A DNA stretch of 64,000 bases from Bacteroides congonensis (GCF_900130125.1 NZ_FQXY01000011.1:1554748-1618747), one strand, 5' to 3'. Positions 16,289-25,326 are shown, counted from the first letter of the stretch. Translations and numbers: made by a program. Notes: generated by a model not told the origin, from the sequence alone.

Positions 16289-19200
16289 TTAAAATGTCAC
16301 ATTCAATCCAAATAATACAGTCCTGGGTTCGGGATAATCTCCCGGAGTCTGTTCCGGGCCGTAAGCCTGTACGTCGGTTTTCGTCCAGAAGTTAGACAGT
16401 GTCATATAGAGTCTCAGACTTTGCATGTATGCTTTGCTGATAAGTGCACGGGGAAAATTGTATCCGAAAGTAACGTTTCGCAGACGGACATATGATGCAT
16501 CCTGATAGCCCAATGAACTGATGTATGCGGGTGCTTGCGTCATGTTGGGCGCAGGGGCTTCATTAGACGGGTTATTCTGTGTCCAGTAATTGCGTCGGAT
16601 ACCGTTCCGCTTGGCAGTCAAGTCGCCACCATTCTCGAATGTGGTCAGATAAGGGTTGTAGATTGTCCCACCATGAGAGATATACAAGTCGGCAGATAAG
16701 TCGAATCCCTTATAGTTGAAAGATGTGCCGACCGTACCTATCCATTTGGGGTCACGTTGCATCACTACTCTGTCATCGGCTGTTATCTGATTGTCGTTGT
16801 TCACATCCCGCAGTTTGATACTGCCCGGAGTAGCTGTCGGCATATGAGAATTGGCGATATCGTCATCTTTTTGCCAGATGCCGTCAAATACATAGTCGTA
16901 ATATACATTCATCGGATATCCGACAAACCATTTGTTGTTCACGTCATCAAGCGGTTTTCCATTCTCATCGACTTGTCCGTCTATCTTTTTTATTTCATTT
17001 TTGTTCTTGGTGAAAGTGAAGTTGACATCCCATCTGAAATCTTTGATTTTGACGGGAGTGGTATTCAGCGTTATTTCAATACCATTATTCTTCATTTCCG
17101 CCAGATTCACGGTCTGGGTGGAATATCCCAGTGAGCTCGGGATAGACTTGGTGACAAGCAGGTCGGTAGTCTTGGTAGTATAGTATTCTATCGTACCATT
17201 GATTCTTCCGTTGAAGAATCCGAAATCAAGTCCGATATTCCCGGAAGTGGACGTTTCCCATTTCAAGTTAGGATTGGTCAATTCTGTTCCGGGCAGGTAA
17301 CCGATGACTGTTTTATCTCCGAATTCAGTCAGGTATCTGTCAGTCAAGCCAAGTGATTTATAAGGATTGACTCCTTGATTACCCACCGCACCGTAACTTA
17401 GACGGAGTTTCAGGTTGGACAGCCATTTGGCTTCTTTCAAGAAGGACTCTTCATTTATCCGCCAGGCAAAAGCTCCTGAGGGGAAATAACCATATTTATT
17501 ATTTTTCCCGAAAACCGAAGAGCCGTCCACGCGTAAAGCGAAGGTGAATAAGTATTTCTCGAACAGGTTGTATCTCACACGTCCTAAGAATGATAAAAGT
17601 TTTCTGTCAGACAATTGCCAGGTAGGAGTACCATATTCATTGGCGGAACCTATTGCATTGTAGGTCAAGTCGTCATTCGCAAATCCTGTGCCGTTTATTC
17701 CTAAACTCTTCCATTCAATGACATTCACACTTTGCATAAAGGTTGCGTCGAAATGATGATTCTTATTGAAATCCTTCACATAGTTGACTATATTCTCGAA
17801 CAGGTAGTCATTGGAGAAACTGGTTCCGGCAGTCGCTTTTCCATTGTTGTTGCGTCCGGTCGTGTGCTTCGTTCCCTGATACGTGTTGCTATGGACGGTT
17901 CTGGTATTCAAACTTCCGTTGGCACGATATGACAAGTCCTTTGTGATTTTCCAGTCTACGAAGAAGTTTATCAATAACCGGTCTGTCTGGCTTTTATTGT
18001 TTGAGTAGTCGATATTCCATAAGGGGTTGTAATGAGACTCCCCGGCTTCGGTTACATCTTCACGCAATGAACCGTCGTCATTATATACTTTTGCCAGAGG
18101 CGGCATGGTGATAAATGAATTGAAGGAGCCGTCGGCTGTTTTCTTCCATGATTTGGTGTATAAGAAGTTTGTGCCTATTGTCAGGTTTTTCAGTAGTTTG
18201 TGGTCGATGTTCAATCGTCCGCTCAAACGCTGGAATCCTGAATTAGGAACCATACCGTTCTGGTCAAAATATCCCAGTCCCAGGGCGTATTTTGTTTTGT
18301 CCCCGCCGGATTGGATTAGAATATCGTGCTTTTGTTGCCAGGCGGAGCTTATCATTAGTTTTTCCCAGTCAACATATTCTCCTGATTTGAGCACGTCGAG
18401 CATCAACCCTCTGAAACAGTCGGCTTCATCATAACTAAGATTGGCATTGTAGTATGCTTCCTTACGTAAAGCAGCCCATTCTTCTCCATTGTAAAACTCA
18501 AAGTTCTTATGAATACTTTGTGAAGCAGCGTAAGTGTTATAACTGATTTTCATCTTTCCGGTCTTTCCCCGTTTGGTAGTAATCAGTATGACACCGTTGG
18601 CGGCGCGTGCACCATAGATTGATTGTGAAGAGGCGTCTTTCAGAACTTCGAGCGATGCTATATCGTTGGAGTTTATATCATCTATACTGCTCATTGGAAC
18701 ACCGTCCACAATATAAAGAGGGTCATTTCCACCGGAAAGGGAACGCCGTCCCCGAATCAGAATGTTTGAACTTCCACCGGGCGCGGCATTAGCCATGGTG
18801 ACTTGTACACCGGCAGCTTGTCCTCTCAGCATTTCACCCAAGCTGGAAGAGGGTGTGGCATTCAGTTTCTCGGAAGTTACGGAAGAAATGGCACCGGTGA
18901 CGTCACTGCGTTTCTGTACGCCGTAACCTACTACTATTACTTCGTCCAGCAGTTCGCTGTCTTCTTTTAGTATGATGCGCGCTAACTCTTTACTGTTAGC
19001 TTTAACTTCGGTTGTTTGATATCCGATGTATGAGAACTGAATAGTAGCGTCTTCGGTTACGTTTGCCAAAGAGTAGTTTCCGTTAATATCGGTAATGATA
19101 CCGTTCGTCGTACCTTTTACTAATACATTGGCACCGATAATGGGTTCACCGTTCTGGTTTGTAACTGTTCCGTTGACTGTTTTGGTTCTTGTAGACTTTA

Positions 19201-19558
19201 TTGTTTCCCGACTTTTTTGTTTGCCGACGGAGATGGTATTGTTTTTCCTATTGAAATATAAATTGGTCTGTACCGTTATCTTGCTCAGAATATTTTCTAA
19301 TGAGCTGTTGCGTGCTTTGATTGAAATGCGTGGAGCAGCATTCACAATTTCCTGGTCATAAAAGAATTTGTAGCCGGTCTGCTTGCTTAATTGATTGAAT
19401 ACATTTTCTACGGTTTCATTCTTGACATCCAGCGTAATGTTTTTCTTTTCCTGTGCCTGTGTGTAATAAGGCAATGATGACAAGCATACGAATAGTAAAA
19501 AAGCTAAAAATGAATGTACATTCCTGCCTTTCCTTTTTATATTAGGAAGATTATTCAT
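16289..19558 (-). CDS. SusC/RagA TonB-dependent transporter with STN signalling domain
   Basis: Outer-membrane importer of 1089 residues. Order of domains: signal peptide, an N-terminal secretin/TonB short domain (about 37-115, KNITLDVKNETVENVFNQL ... ILSKITVQTNLYF), a carboxypeptidase-regulatory-like domain (VNGTVTNQNGEPIIGANVLVKG), the SusC signature DEVIVVGYGVQKRSDVTGAI, the plug (DPLYIVDGVPMSSI, VLKDASSQSIYGARAANGVILITTK) and a long beta-barrel ending in VLFGLNVTF. The STN domain is the part that talks to a FecR-type anti-sigma factor, which matches the sigma/FecR pair just upstream. No TAnnTTTG promoter is visible in the 271 bases upstream, consistent with transcription by the partner ECF sigma factor. 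Confidence 0.97.
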   Translation of the reverse strand: MNNLPNIKRKGRNVHSFLAFLLFVCLSSLPYYTQAQEKKNITLDVKNETVENVFNQLSKQTGYKFFYDQEIVNAAPRISIKARNSSLENILSKITVQTNLYFNRKNNTISVGKQKSRETIKSTRTKTVNGTVTNQNGEPIIGANVLVKGTTNGIITDINGNYSLANVTEDATIQFSYIGYQTTEVKANSKELARIILKEDSELLDEVIVVGYGVQKRSDVTGAISSVTSEKLNATPSSSLGEMLRGQAAGVQVTMANAAPGGSSNILIRGRRSLSGGNDPLYIVDGVPMSSIDDINSNDIASLEVLKDASSQSIYGARAANGVILITTKRGKTGKMKISYNTYAASQSIHKNFEFYNGEEWAALRKEAYYNANLSYDEADCFRGLMLDVLKSGEYVDWEKLMISSAWQQKHDILIQSGGDKTKYALGLGYFDQNGMVPNSGFQRLSGRLNIDHKLLKNLTIGTNFLYTKSWKKTADGSFNSFITMPPLAKVYNDDGSLREDVTEAGESHYNPLWNIDYSNNKSQTDRLLINFFVDWKITKDLSYRANGSLNTRTVHSNTYQGTKHTTGRNNNGKATAGTSFSNDYLFENIVNYVKDFNKNHHFDATFMQSVNVIEWKSLGINGTGFANDDLTYNAIGSANEYGTPTWQLSDRKLLSFLGRVRYNLFEKYLFTFALRVDGSSVFGKNNKYGYFPSGAFAWRINEESFLKEAKWLSNLKLRLSYGAVGNQGVNPYKSLGLTDRYLTEFGDKTVIGYLPGTELTNPNLKWETSTSGNIGLDFGFFNGRINGTIEYYTTKTTDLLVTKSIPSSLGYSTQTVNLAEMKNNGIEITLNTTPVKIKDFRWDVNFTFTKNKNEIKKIDGQVDENGKPLDDVNNKWFVGYPMNVYYDYVFDGIWQKDDDIANSHMPTATPGSIKLRDVNNDNQITADDRVVMQRDPKWIGTVGTSFNYKGFDLSADLYISHGGTIYNPYLTTFENGGDLTAKRNGIRRNYWTQNNPSNEAPAPNMTQAPAYISSLGYQDASYVRLRNVTFGYNFPRALISKAYMQSLRLYMTLSNFWTKTDVQAYGPEQTPGDYPEPRTVLFGLNVTF

Positions 19559-19829
19559 AAATTTGTACGTTTTAGTAATTGAATAGATTATTTAAAACAA
19601 AGGTTCGTAATGCGCGATACGTTATTCACACGGGTCGAAACGAATGAATATCCGTCCGGATTACGGAATAGGGGCTTCTCTGAGAGACGGCTCCTATTTT
19701 TCTGAAATGGGATTAACCGGGTGCTTTCATAATATAATTTTTTTTTAGAATTATAAGTTTAATATTCAAGGTTCTATAAAGTAATACACACGATAGATTA
19801 TATGCTAGGGTGTGATTAACATCTTTTTG
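19559..19829 (-). promoter_or_regulatory. SusC upstream region with hairpin; expected ECF-dependent promoter
   Basis: 271 bases between fecR and susC without a gene. On the minus strand no vegetative TAnnTTTG element was found. A hairpin at 19667-19697 (AATAGGGGC paired with GCTCCTATT, with an inner TCTCT/AGAGA) would fall in the susC leader. An ECF promoter is expected here from the gene order, but I cannot point to its -35/-10. Confidence 0.45.
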
Positions 19830-20807
19830 CTATTTATATAACAATATGCAGTTTCCTTCTTTTTTATACCGGATACCACTTGTATATTCGATAGATTGAA
19901 GAACTGCTTCCAGGCTCTTATTGTCGTGCTCTCCGGAAATCAGATTATTGAATTTACCATCGGCAAATGTAATGCGGCAATTGTACATTCGCTCCAGCTC
20001 CTTTGCCACGTCACGTATCGGAGTACTGTTGAAACGCAGTCCGCCTTTTTTCCATATCGCCACCGGGCGCTCTTCGCGTCGTTTGCTGTATTCGCCCGAA
20101 ATGGTATTGATAAGTACCTGTTCCTTGCCTTTTAACCGCATCATTGCTTCCGGCAAGTCCACTTGTACCTTTCCGCTTTCCACCTCTACAGAAACAATTT
20201 CATCAGAAGAATAGGATTTTATGTCAAAGCAGGTTCCCAATACACGTACATCGAAACGGCGGGTACTGACAATAAAAGGCTGTTCCTCATTTCTGTATAC
20301 TTGAAAATATCCTTCACCTTCCAGTACTATTTTACGTTCTTCTCCTTTGAAACTATTCGGATACCGTACATGTGAACATGAATTTAGTGTCAGTTGGGTG
20401 CCGTCGGGCAGAAGAATCTGTTTACGTTCGCCATAAGAGGTTGAGGCTTCCAGATAGATAGTCTGTCGTTCATTCAGATGTTCCAGATAATGAATTCCGC
20501 CTAGTACAAGACAAACGATTGCTGCTGTGCTGATGGCAGCAACTGCGATACGACGCAGCCAAGTACGTTTTTTATGTTCTATGCGTTTCAATAATTGGCG
20601 TGCTTCCCGTTTATAGTGTTCCCGTTCAAGATCAGTGAGAGGTTGCTGGGTTGCCGCTTCTTCCCACACATCAGAAGACAACTCGTCGAGTGTTTCATGA
20701 TTATCCGGGTGGTGCAAGCTGTTCAGTATTTCCCGGGCATCCTCTGTGGTATAGAGATCATCCAGATAGCGACGATATAAGTTCTTGTTATTTTCTGTAT
20801 TCTTCAT
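19830..20807 (-). CDS. FecR-family anti-sigma factor
   Basis: Inner-membrane regulator, 325 residues: a cytoplasmic N-terminal segment of about 85 residues that would hold the sigma factor, one membrane helix (about 85-108, IAVAAISTAAIVCLVLGGIHYL), a periplasmic FecR domain (YGERKQILLPDGTQLTLNSCSHVRYP, VLEGEGYFQV, DVRVLGTCFDIKSY) and a C-terminal DUF4974-type domain related to STN (LRFNSTPIRDVAKELERMYNCRITF). It receives the signal from the STN domain of the neighbouring SusC and releases the sigma factor. It starts 126 bases after the sigma gene stop, a gap that holds an inverted repeat (20845-20869). Confidence 0.95.
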   Translation of the reverse strand: MKNTENNKNLYRRYLDDLYTTEDAREILNSLHHPDNHETLDELSSDVWEEAATQQPLTDLEREHYKREARQLLKRIEHKKRTWLRRIAVAAISTAAIVCLVLGGIHYLEHLNERQTIYLEASTSYGERKQILLPDGTQLTLNSCSHVRYPNSFKGEERKIVLEGEGYFQVYRNEEQPFIVSTRRFDVRVLGTCFDIKSYSSDEIVSVEVESGKVQVDLPEAMMRLKGKEQVLINTISGEYSKRREERPVAIWKKGGLRFNSTPIRDVAKELERMYNCRITFADGKFNNLISGEHDNKSLEAVLQSIEYTSGIRYKKEGNCILLYK

Positions 20808-20844
20808 ATTCTGTTATTTAGAGTTCGGGGATATCTTATTTTCC

Positions 20845-20869
20845 CCTTTGTATAATTAGTACACAAAGG
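20845..20869. repeat. Inverted repeat between sigma and fecR genes
   Basis: CCTTTGT and ACAAAGG (7 bp each) flank 11 bases in the 126-base gap between the ECF sigma stop and the fecR start. Possible hairpin or regulator site on the shared transcript; no T run for a clear terminator. Confidence 0.4.
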
Positions 20870-20933
20870 AAAAGAGTATCTGGGGTATAGTTAACTTCCT
20901 TTAACCATCAACTTCATGAGAAGCTGTCTTCCG

Positions 20934-21536
20934 CTAAAGATTGAGGCAGATAAGGAGCAAGATAAGGTCAGTGCCGGTAATGGAGTGTTTCTCCAAATAC
21001 GTACGAAGTGAACGTAATGAAGATGAGATATGCTCTTGTACAGTATTGACAGAAATCCCCAACGCTTCTGCAATTTCTTTGTGAGACATTTGTTTTTCAC
21101 GGCTCATTTCGAATATTTCCCGTTGGCGGGAAGTCAGCTGTTCCAGTGCTTGGGATACAAGTCTTTGTAAATCATTAGCAATGATTGCATTGTTTGTCTC
21201 ATTGCTATAGTCTATAGCTTGTGATAGAATCTGTTCTTTCAGCCGGTCTTCACTTGCCAGTTCACGCAACTGGTTCAGAATCCGGTTGCGCATGATTGTA
21301 TATAGATAAGAAGAAAAAGAGGCGTCCGGATTAATAAAACGGCGACTTTCCCAAATCACAGTGAAGGCGTCCTGAAAGATGTCTTCAGCATATTCGCGTG
21401 ATTTAAGGAAACGCATGGCAAAATATATCAGGCGATTTTTATAAGCCGCATAAAGTTCACAGAATGCATCCTCATCTCCGGCTATCAGACGGATGACAAG
21501 CGAACGTTCATTACCGGGAATATTTGTTGCGCACAT
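20934..21536 (-). CDS. ECF RNA polymerase sigma factor (sigma-70 family)
   Basis: A 200-residue extracytoplasmic-function sigma factor. Region 2 is visible as DAFCELYAAYKNRLIYFAMRFLKSREYAEDIFQDAFTVIWE with the following SFSSYLYTIMRNRILNQLR, and region 4 as LEQLTSRQREIFEMSREKQMSHKEIAEALGISVNTVQEHISSSLRSLRTYL. The C-terminal hydrophobic tail is common in Bacteroides ECF factors of this class. Together with FecR and the STN-containing SusC it makes a cell-surface signalling cascade that should control the downstream glycan locus. It is transcribed away from the DUF2490 gene; a possible -7 (TACGTTTG on the minus strand, 21583-21590) lies 47 bases upstream. Confidence 0.96.
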   Translation of the reverse strand: MCATNIPGNERSLVIRLIAGDEDAFCELYAAYKNRLIYFAMRFLKSREYAEDIFQDAFTVIWESRRFINPDASFSSYLYTIMRNRILNQLRELASEDRLKEQILSQAIDYSNETNNAIIANDLQRLVSQALEQLTSRQREIFEMSREKQMSHKEIAEALGISVNTVQEHISSSLRSLRTYLEKHSITGTDLILLLICLNL

Positions 21537-21683
21537 ATAGCATTTTAGGTTTCAATTCACAAAGGGATTGCTTAGATTGTCACAAACGTACGTAAAATCC
21601 GGGAAATAAAAAAGGAAAGAAGTAGCTAATCTTTTTCAGATTTATTTCAGTATCATGATTTTTCTTTGCCGGAGATAATTTGC

Positions 21684-21691
21684 TATCTTTG
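21684..21691 (+). promoter_or_regulatory. -7 element for the DUF2490 gene
   Basis: TATCTTTG, a full match to the TAnnTTTG consensus, 20 bases before the ATG. A TTTG (21665-21668) exists upstream but only 15 bases away, so the -33 is not convincing. Confidence 0.5.
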
Positions 21692-21711
21692 CAATTTTAA
21701 CCCGATAATCA

Positions 21712-22365
21712 ATGAGTAGAATATTATTTAATGCTAAGGCTTGGCTGTTTGTTTTATTAGTTGGACTGGTATCCTCTGTATGGGCACAAAGTGATGATTT
21801 CACTACATGGACCAAGTTCAAAGTGAATCATAAGATAGATTCTCGATTTTCGGTTTCCGGTGATTTGGAACTGCGCACGAAAGAGGATATGAGCAGGATG
21901 GATCGTTGGGGAGTTAGCGTCGGCGGAGTTTACCGTGCATATTCTTTCTTGAATTTCGGGGTTGGGTATGAAACTCATATTCGTAATTTGGGAGATTCGG
22001 ACTGGAAGTTAAGACATCGTTATCATGTCAGTGCAGTTGCAAGTTTCCGTTATCAGTGGTTGAAAGTCTCCTTGCGGGAAAGGTTTCAGCAGACTTTTGA
22101 CCGTGGAGATTCGGAAACCCGTTTGCGTTCCCGTTTAAAATTAGCCTATGCACCCACAAAAGGGATTGTTTCACCTTACTTCTCTCTCGAGATTTATCAA
22201 AGTCTGGACGATGCCTCTTTTTGGAGAGCGGCACGTATGCGCTATCGTCCGGGAGTAGAATTTGATTTGGCCAAACGTTGGTCGCTGGACGCGTTTTATT
22301 GTTACCAGTATGAGTCTTCACGGGGGAAACATATTGCCGGTATAGAAGTGGGTTATTCTTTCTGA
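21712..22365 (+). CDS. DUF2490-family outer-membrane-like protein
   Basis: A 217-residue exported protein (signal peptide ending near SVWAQ). The rest alternates short amphipathic strands such as HKIDSRFSVSGDLELRTKED, YHVSAVASFRYQWLKVSLRERFQ and GVEFDLAKRWSLDAFYCYQYES, and ends in a hydrophobic/aromatic VGYSF, all typical of DUF2490 proteins and small outer-membrane barrels. Function unknown. It is divergent from the sigma factor gene and has its own -7, so it need not belong to the glycan locus. Confidence 0.82.
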   Translation: MSRILFNAKAWLFVLLVGLVSSVWAQSDDFTTWTKFKVNHKIDSRFSVSGDLELRTKEDMSRMDRWGVSVGGVYRAYSFLNFGVGYETHIRNLGDSDWKLRHRYHVSAVASFRYQWLKVSLRERFQQTFDRGDSETRLRSRLKLAYAPTKGIVSPYFSLEIYQSLDDASFWRAARMRYRPGVEFDLAKRWSLDAFYCYQYESSRGKHIAGIEVGYSF

Positions 22366-22670
22366 AAAATGGTTGCTCCCTTATATAATAAGGTGTAGGG
22401 TAAAGTCTGTTAAATATATCAGGATTACTAAGTTGTTGACTATTTGTTGATTAAAAATAAAAGAGAAGATTTCTTAATTGAAATATGTCTCATCTTAACT
22501 ATAATATGTACTTTCGCTTCCGGTATTTCAAAATGGAATGCTGAAATTAACGATTCTACAGTAACAACAGACGTGTTGTATGATGTCTCATAATCGAAAG
22601 CGAATACTTCCTCTTATGTCATTCTTCTGCTCAATCAGAGATTTCAAGTTTTGACCAATAAATAATAATA
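22366..22670. other. Gene-free stretch upstream of the fimbrillin-type gene
   Basis: 305 bases, A+T rich, with no convincing gene. A TACTTTCG (22509-22516) resembles a -7 element but has no -33 at the right distance. The nine-base string ATGTCTCAT occurs twice, about 95 bases apart. Only a 19-codon frame starts here (22485), with no support. Confidence 0.4.
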
Positions 22671-24575
22671 ATGAAAACATGCCATGACCTATTTGTGGGA
22701 ATAGGTTTATTAATTCTGTGTTCTGTTTCGTTGACAGCTTGTGTAAACCACATTTCAGAAGAAGAGGGAGAAATAATCAATAATGGAGATATTCCATTGA
22801 AATTCGTGGCTGATATTCACGAAATAGTTAATACTCGTGTGGCTAATAATAATTTTGAGGAAGGGGATGAGGTTGGTTTGTTCGCACTTGCAGGTAGCAC
22901 AACGATGCAAGAAGAACGTTATGCCGATAATCTTCATTTTGTACGTTCTTCCAGTGGTGATTTTATTTCTGATGAGTCGGTTTATTACCCGGACGATGGA
23001 GTAACGTTGAATTTAATCAGTTATTATCCATATCAAGAAGAAGGAGTAGCAATGGGGGAAAGCACTATGCAGGTAGCGGTTGCTACGAGTCAGGATAAAT
23101 CTAAAGATTATTCATATTCGGATTTTCTGGTTGCATCCAAAGAGGATGTTTTAGCCAGTAAAGAAGCTGTAGCTCTGACTTATAATCATCAGTTCTTCCG
23201 CTTAAAGGTGGTTCTTGTTCCGGGTGAAGGAGAAAATGTAGAAGATATGTTATCTGTCAATCCTACACTTTCTGTTAGCGGTTTTTATACTAAGGCTATT
23301 TACGATTTTCAGAAAAAAACGTTCTCCACATATTCCGAAGAAAAGGAAATTACTCCTGCGGGCGAATGGGAAATCGAAGAGGGGCGATTGGTAGGAAAAG
23401 AACTGATTCTGATACCGCAGGAAGCGACGGTTGGATACCAGTATATAACATTGGAAGCCGGTGGAAAGCCATATACTTGTTTACTGCCTTCTACTTTACA
23501 ATTGAAAAGTGGTAAGCAAAGAGAACTCGAAATTACATTTGTAGCAGATGAGGATATATTAATGAGTAAAGTCAGTGGAGAAATCGGTGATTGGGATGGA
23601 ACTGAGGTAGATCAGACTGAATCGGTAACTCTTCATAAATATGTAGATGTATCGAAACTGACTTTTGAAAAATCAAATGTGTATAAAGTACTGAATTCAG
23701 GAAAACAAGTTGCTGAAATATGTAAGGAGTATTTAGTTACTCCAGAACTTTCTTCCCAGGCGATTGTTGCTTATCCGATGAAAGAAGATGGAGGTGTTGA
23801 TTTATCACAAGGAATTGTGGCTCAACTATTAGGTAAATCAGGTAAGGTTCATGGTGGAAGTGTTTCATGGAATGTGGAAGATAATTCTTTGACTTATACT
23901 GCCGGGAACTTGGCGGCTCGTAATAATGTTTATGTGCTGGCAGATGGAAAAATATCTTTGTCGGTAGCAGTAGCAGATAATGTATTATCTGTATTGGCAT
24001 TAGAAGACGTTGCCCGCGATGTACGTGGCGGGATGATTCATAATTATCCATTGGTGAAGATTGGAACTCAATATTGGATGCGGGATAATTTGGAAACTGC
24101 CCTGTACGTGAATGGTGACGAACTTCCTAAGTTAGATGCTGTGACTGAAAATGCTGTCGGGTATTTGCAATCCGGTGCGGAACATCATTTTTATACAGCT
24201 GGTGTTGCGTTATCAGCTAATTTCTTACCTGCACATTGGAACATACCGAATAAAGGGGATTGGGATCTTTTGAATACTTATCTAAAAGGGGATGCTTCTT
24301 TACTGAAATCAGGAACCTGGTTACCACTTAAAACAGGAGAGACAGTACAACCGGCTAATAATTTGTCAGGTTTCAATGCAGCTCCTATAGGCATGTGGGT
24401 TGAACCGAATCAGAATATATTTGCAGGCAAGCATTTGGCATATTGGACATTGGATGATACAAATACAGCAATAGCCGATGATGTCTTTTACCTGAAAAGT
24501 GATGAAAATACGATTGGAAAGTCTGCTCCGGGTGTCGAGAAAAAAGCTTTTGCAATTCGTTGTATCCGAAAGTAA
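22671..24575 (+). CDS. Fimbrillin-family (Mfa-like) lipoprotein with C-terminal FISUMP-type domain
   Basis: A 634-residue lipoprotein (lipobox SLTAC). Residues about 40-320 look like a fimbrillin/Mfa-like module: IPLKFVADIHEIVNTRVANNNFEEGDEVGLFAL, LNLISYYPYQEEG, DFLVASKEDVLASKEAVALTYNHQFFRLKVVLVPG and LPSTLQLKSGKQRELEITF. The C-terminal ~190 residues contain VKIGTQYWMRDNLETALYVNGDELP and LPAHWNIPNKGDWDLLNTYLKG, the pattern of the Fibrobacter succinogenes major-paralogue (FISUMP) domain, ending in FAIRCIRK. It may be a minor pilus component or a surface adhesin; no fimbrial operon surrounds it, so it stands alone. Family assignment is good, function inferred. Confidence 0.82.
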   Translation: MKTCHDLFVGIGLLILCSVSLTACVNHISEEEGEIINNGDIPLKFVADIHEIVNTRVANNNFEEGDEVGLFALAGSTTMQEERYADNLHFVRSSSGDFISDESVYYPDDGVTLNLISYYPYQEEGVAMGESTMQVAVATSQDKSKDYSYSDFLVASKEDVLASKEAVALTYNHQFFRLKVVLVPGEGENVEDMLSVNPTLSVSGFYTKAIYDFQKKTFSTYSEEKEITPAGEWEIEEGRLVGKELILIPQEATVGYQYITLEAGGKPYTCLLPSTLQLKSGKQRELEITFVADEDILMSKVSGEIGDWDGTEVDQTESVTLHKYVDVSKLTFEKSNVYKVLNSGKQVAEICKEYLVTPELSSQAIVAYPMKEDGGVDLSQGIVAQLLGKSGKVHGGSVSWNVEDNSLTYTAGNLAARNNVYVLADGKISLSVAVADNVLSVLALEDVARDVRGGMIHNYPLVKIGTQYWMRDNLETALYVNGDELPKLDAVTENAVGYLQSGAEHHFYTAGVALSANFLPAHWNIPNKGDWDLLNTYLKGDASLLKSGTWLPLKTGETVQPANNLSGFNAAPIGMWVEPNQNIFAGKHLAYWTLDDTNTAIADDVFYLKSDENTIGKSAPGVEKKAFAIRCIRK

Positions 24576-24646
24576 ATTAGCGGAAATCATTCTTCCTTTT
24601 CATATTTTGCTTATATTTGGGAAGAAAAACTAAAAAAGAGAGAACC

Positions 24647-25138
24647 ATGAAGAAGATAATAAATCCCTGGAAAGGTTTGGAAGGGTACAACTGTTTCGGC
24701 TGTGCACCAAATAATGAAGCCGGAGTGAGAATGGAATTTTACGAAGACGGTGATGAAATCGTGAGCATCTGGAAACCCCGTCCTGAATATCAGGGTTGGA
24801 TTGATACATTGCACGGTGGTATTCAAGCTGTTTTGTTGGATGAGATTTGCGCATGGGTGATACTTCGTAAGTTACAGACAACAGGGGTCACTTCGAAAAT
24901 GGAGACTCGCTACCGGAAGCCAATTGATACGAAAGATTCTCATGTCGTGTTGCGTGCATCCATTAAAGAAATAAAGCGGAACATTGTTATTATTGAGGCG
25001 AAGCTATATAACAAGGATGGTGAAGTATGTACGGAAGCCCTTTGTACTTACTTTACATTCTCACAGGAAAAGGCGAAAAGTGAAATGCATTTTCTGAAAT
25101 GTGATGTTGAACCGGAAGAGATATTACCTTTAATTTGA
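24647..25138 (+). CDS. PaaI-type hotdog thioesterase
   Basis: A 163-residue cytoplasmic protein with a hotdog fold: NPWKGLEGYNCFGCAPNNEAGVRMEFYED at the start and the conserved helix/loop WIDTLHGGIQAVLLDEICAWVILRKL, where the HGG and the Asp/Glu in LLDE are the usual active-site region of acyl-CoA thioesterases of the PaaI group. Substrate unknown. A TTG at 24617 would lengthen the frame by ten residues, but ATG 24647 has an AAGAGAGAA ribosome-binding-like sequence in front and is preferred. A TATATTTG (24612-24619) upstream is a plausible -7 element. Confidence 0.86.
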   Translation: MKKIINPWKGLEGYNCFGCAPNNEAGVRMEFYEDGDEIVSIWKPRPEYQGWIDTLHGGIQAVLLDEICAWVILRKLQTTGVTSKMETRYRKPIDTKDSHVVLRASIKEIKRNIVIIEAKLYNKDGEVCTEALCTYFTFSQEKAKSEMHFLKCDVEPEEILPLI

Positions 25139-25167
25139 AATGAAAACTCAAGTTTTTGTGATAAATG

Positions 25168-25199
25168 TTTGGTAGTATCAAACAAATACTTTACTTTTG
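25168..25199 (+). promoter_or_regulatory. Sigma-ABfr promoter of the his operon
   Basis: TTTG (25168-25171), 20 bases, TACTTTTG (25192-25199): a full match to the Bacteroides vegetative promoter pattern. Transcription would start around 25204-25207, about 15 bases before the leader-peptide ATG. Confidence 0.75.
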
Positions 25200-25219
25200 T
25201 CGCAGTTAATAAAAGAAAT

Positions 25220-25267
25220 ATGAAATATACAGCTACACATCATCATCATCATTTTCCTAACGAATAA
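25220..25267 (+). CDS. hisL: his operon leader peptide, 15 residues with five consecutive histidines
   Basis: An ATG at 25220 opens a 15-codon frame: MKYTATHHHHHFPNE, ending in TAA at 25265-25267. Five CAT codons in a row (25238-25252) sit directly in front of the operon that makes histidine, preceded by the A-rich AAAAGAAAT ribosome-binding region and a strong promoter. Five consecutive His codons upstream of hisG are the textbook signature of a ribosome-stalling leader that senses charged His-tRNA. Downstream lie an antiterminator arm (25269-25277) and a terminator (25315-25350). The symbol hisL is used by analogy with enterobacteria; sequence similarity to hisL is limited to the His run. 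Confidence 0.88.
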   Translation: MKYTATHHHHHFPNE

Positions 25268-25268
25268 C

Positions 25269-25326
25269 TCGGTGGGCGTAGATGATATTGTGTATACTCT
25301 ATATAACGATAACGAAGGCTTGCCGA
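25269..25326 (+). promoter_or_regulatory. his antiterminator pairing
   Basis: TCGGTGGGC (25269-25277), starting two bases after the leader stop codon, can pair with GCTTGCCGA (25318-25326) over nine positions including three G-U pairs. The second segment is the 5' arm of the terminator, so the two structures exclude each other. A ribosome stalled on the His codons leaves the first segment free; a ribosome that reaches the stop codon covers it. Confidence 0.75.

Noticed and set aside
19667..19697. Hairpin upstream of susC as the fecR terminator
   Set aside because: It is downstream of no minus-strand gene end: it lies more than 130 bases past the fecR stop and has its T run on the plus strand, so it is listed only as a leader hairpin.
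22485..22544. 19-codon frame upstream of the fimbrillin-type gene as a possible leader peptide
   Set aside because: No residue enrichment, no following terminator/antiterminator and no promoter at the right distance, unlike the his leader.
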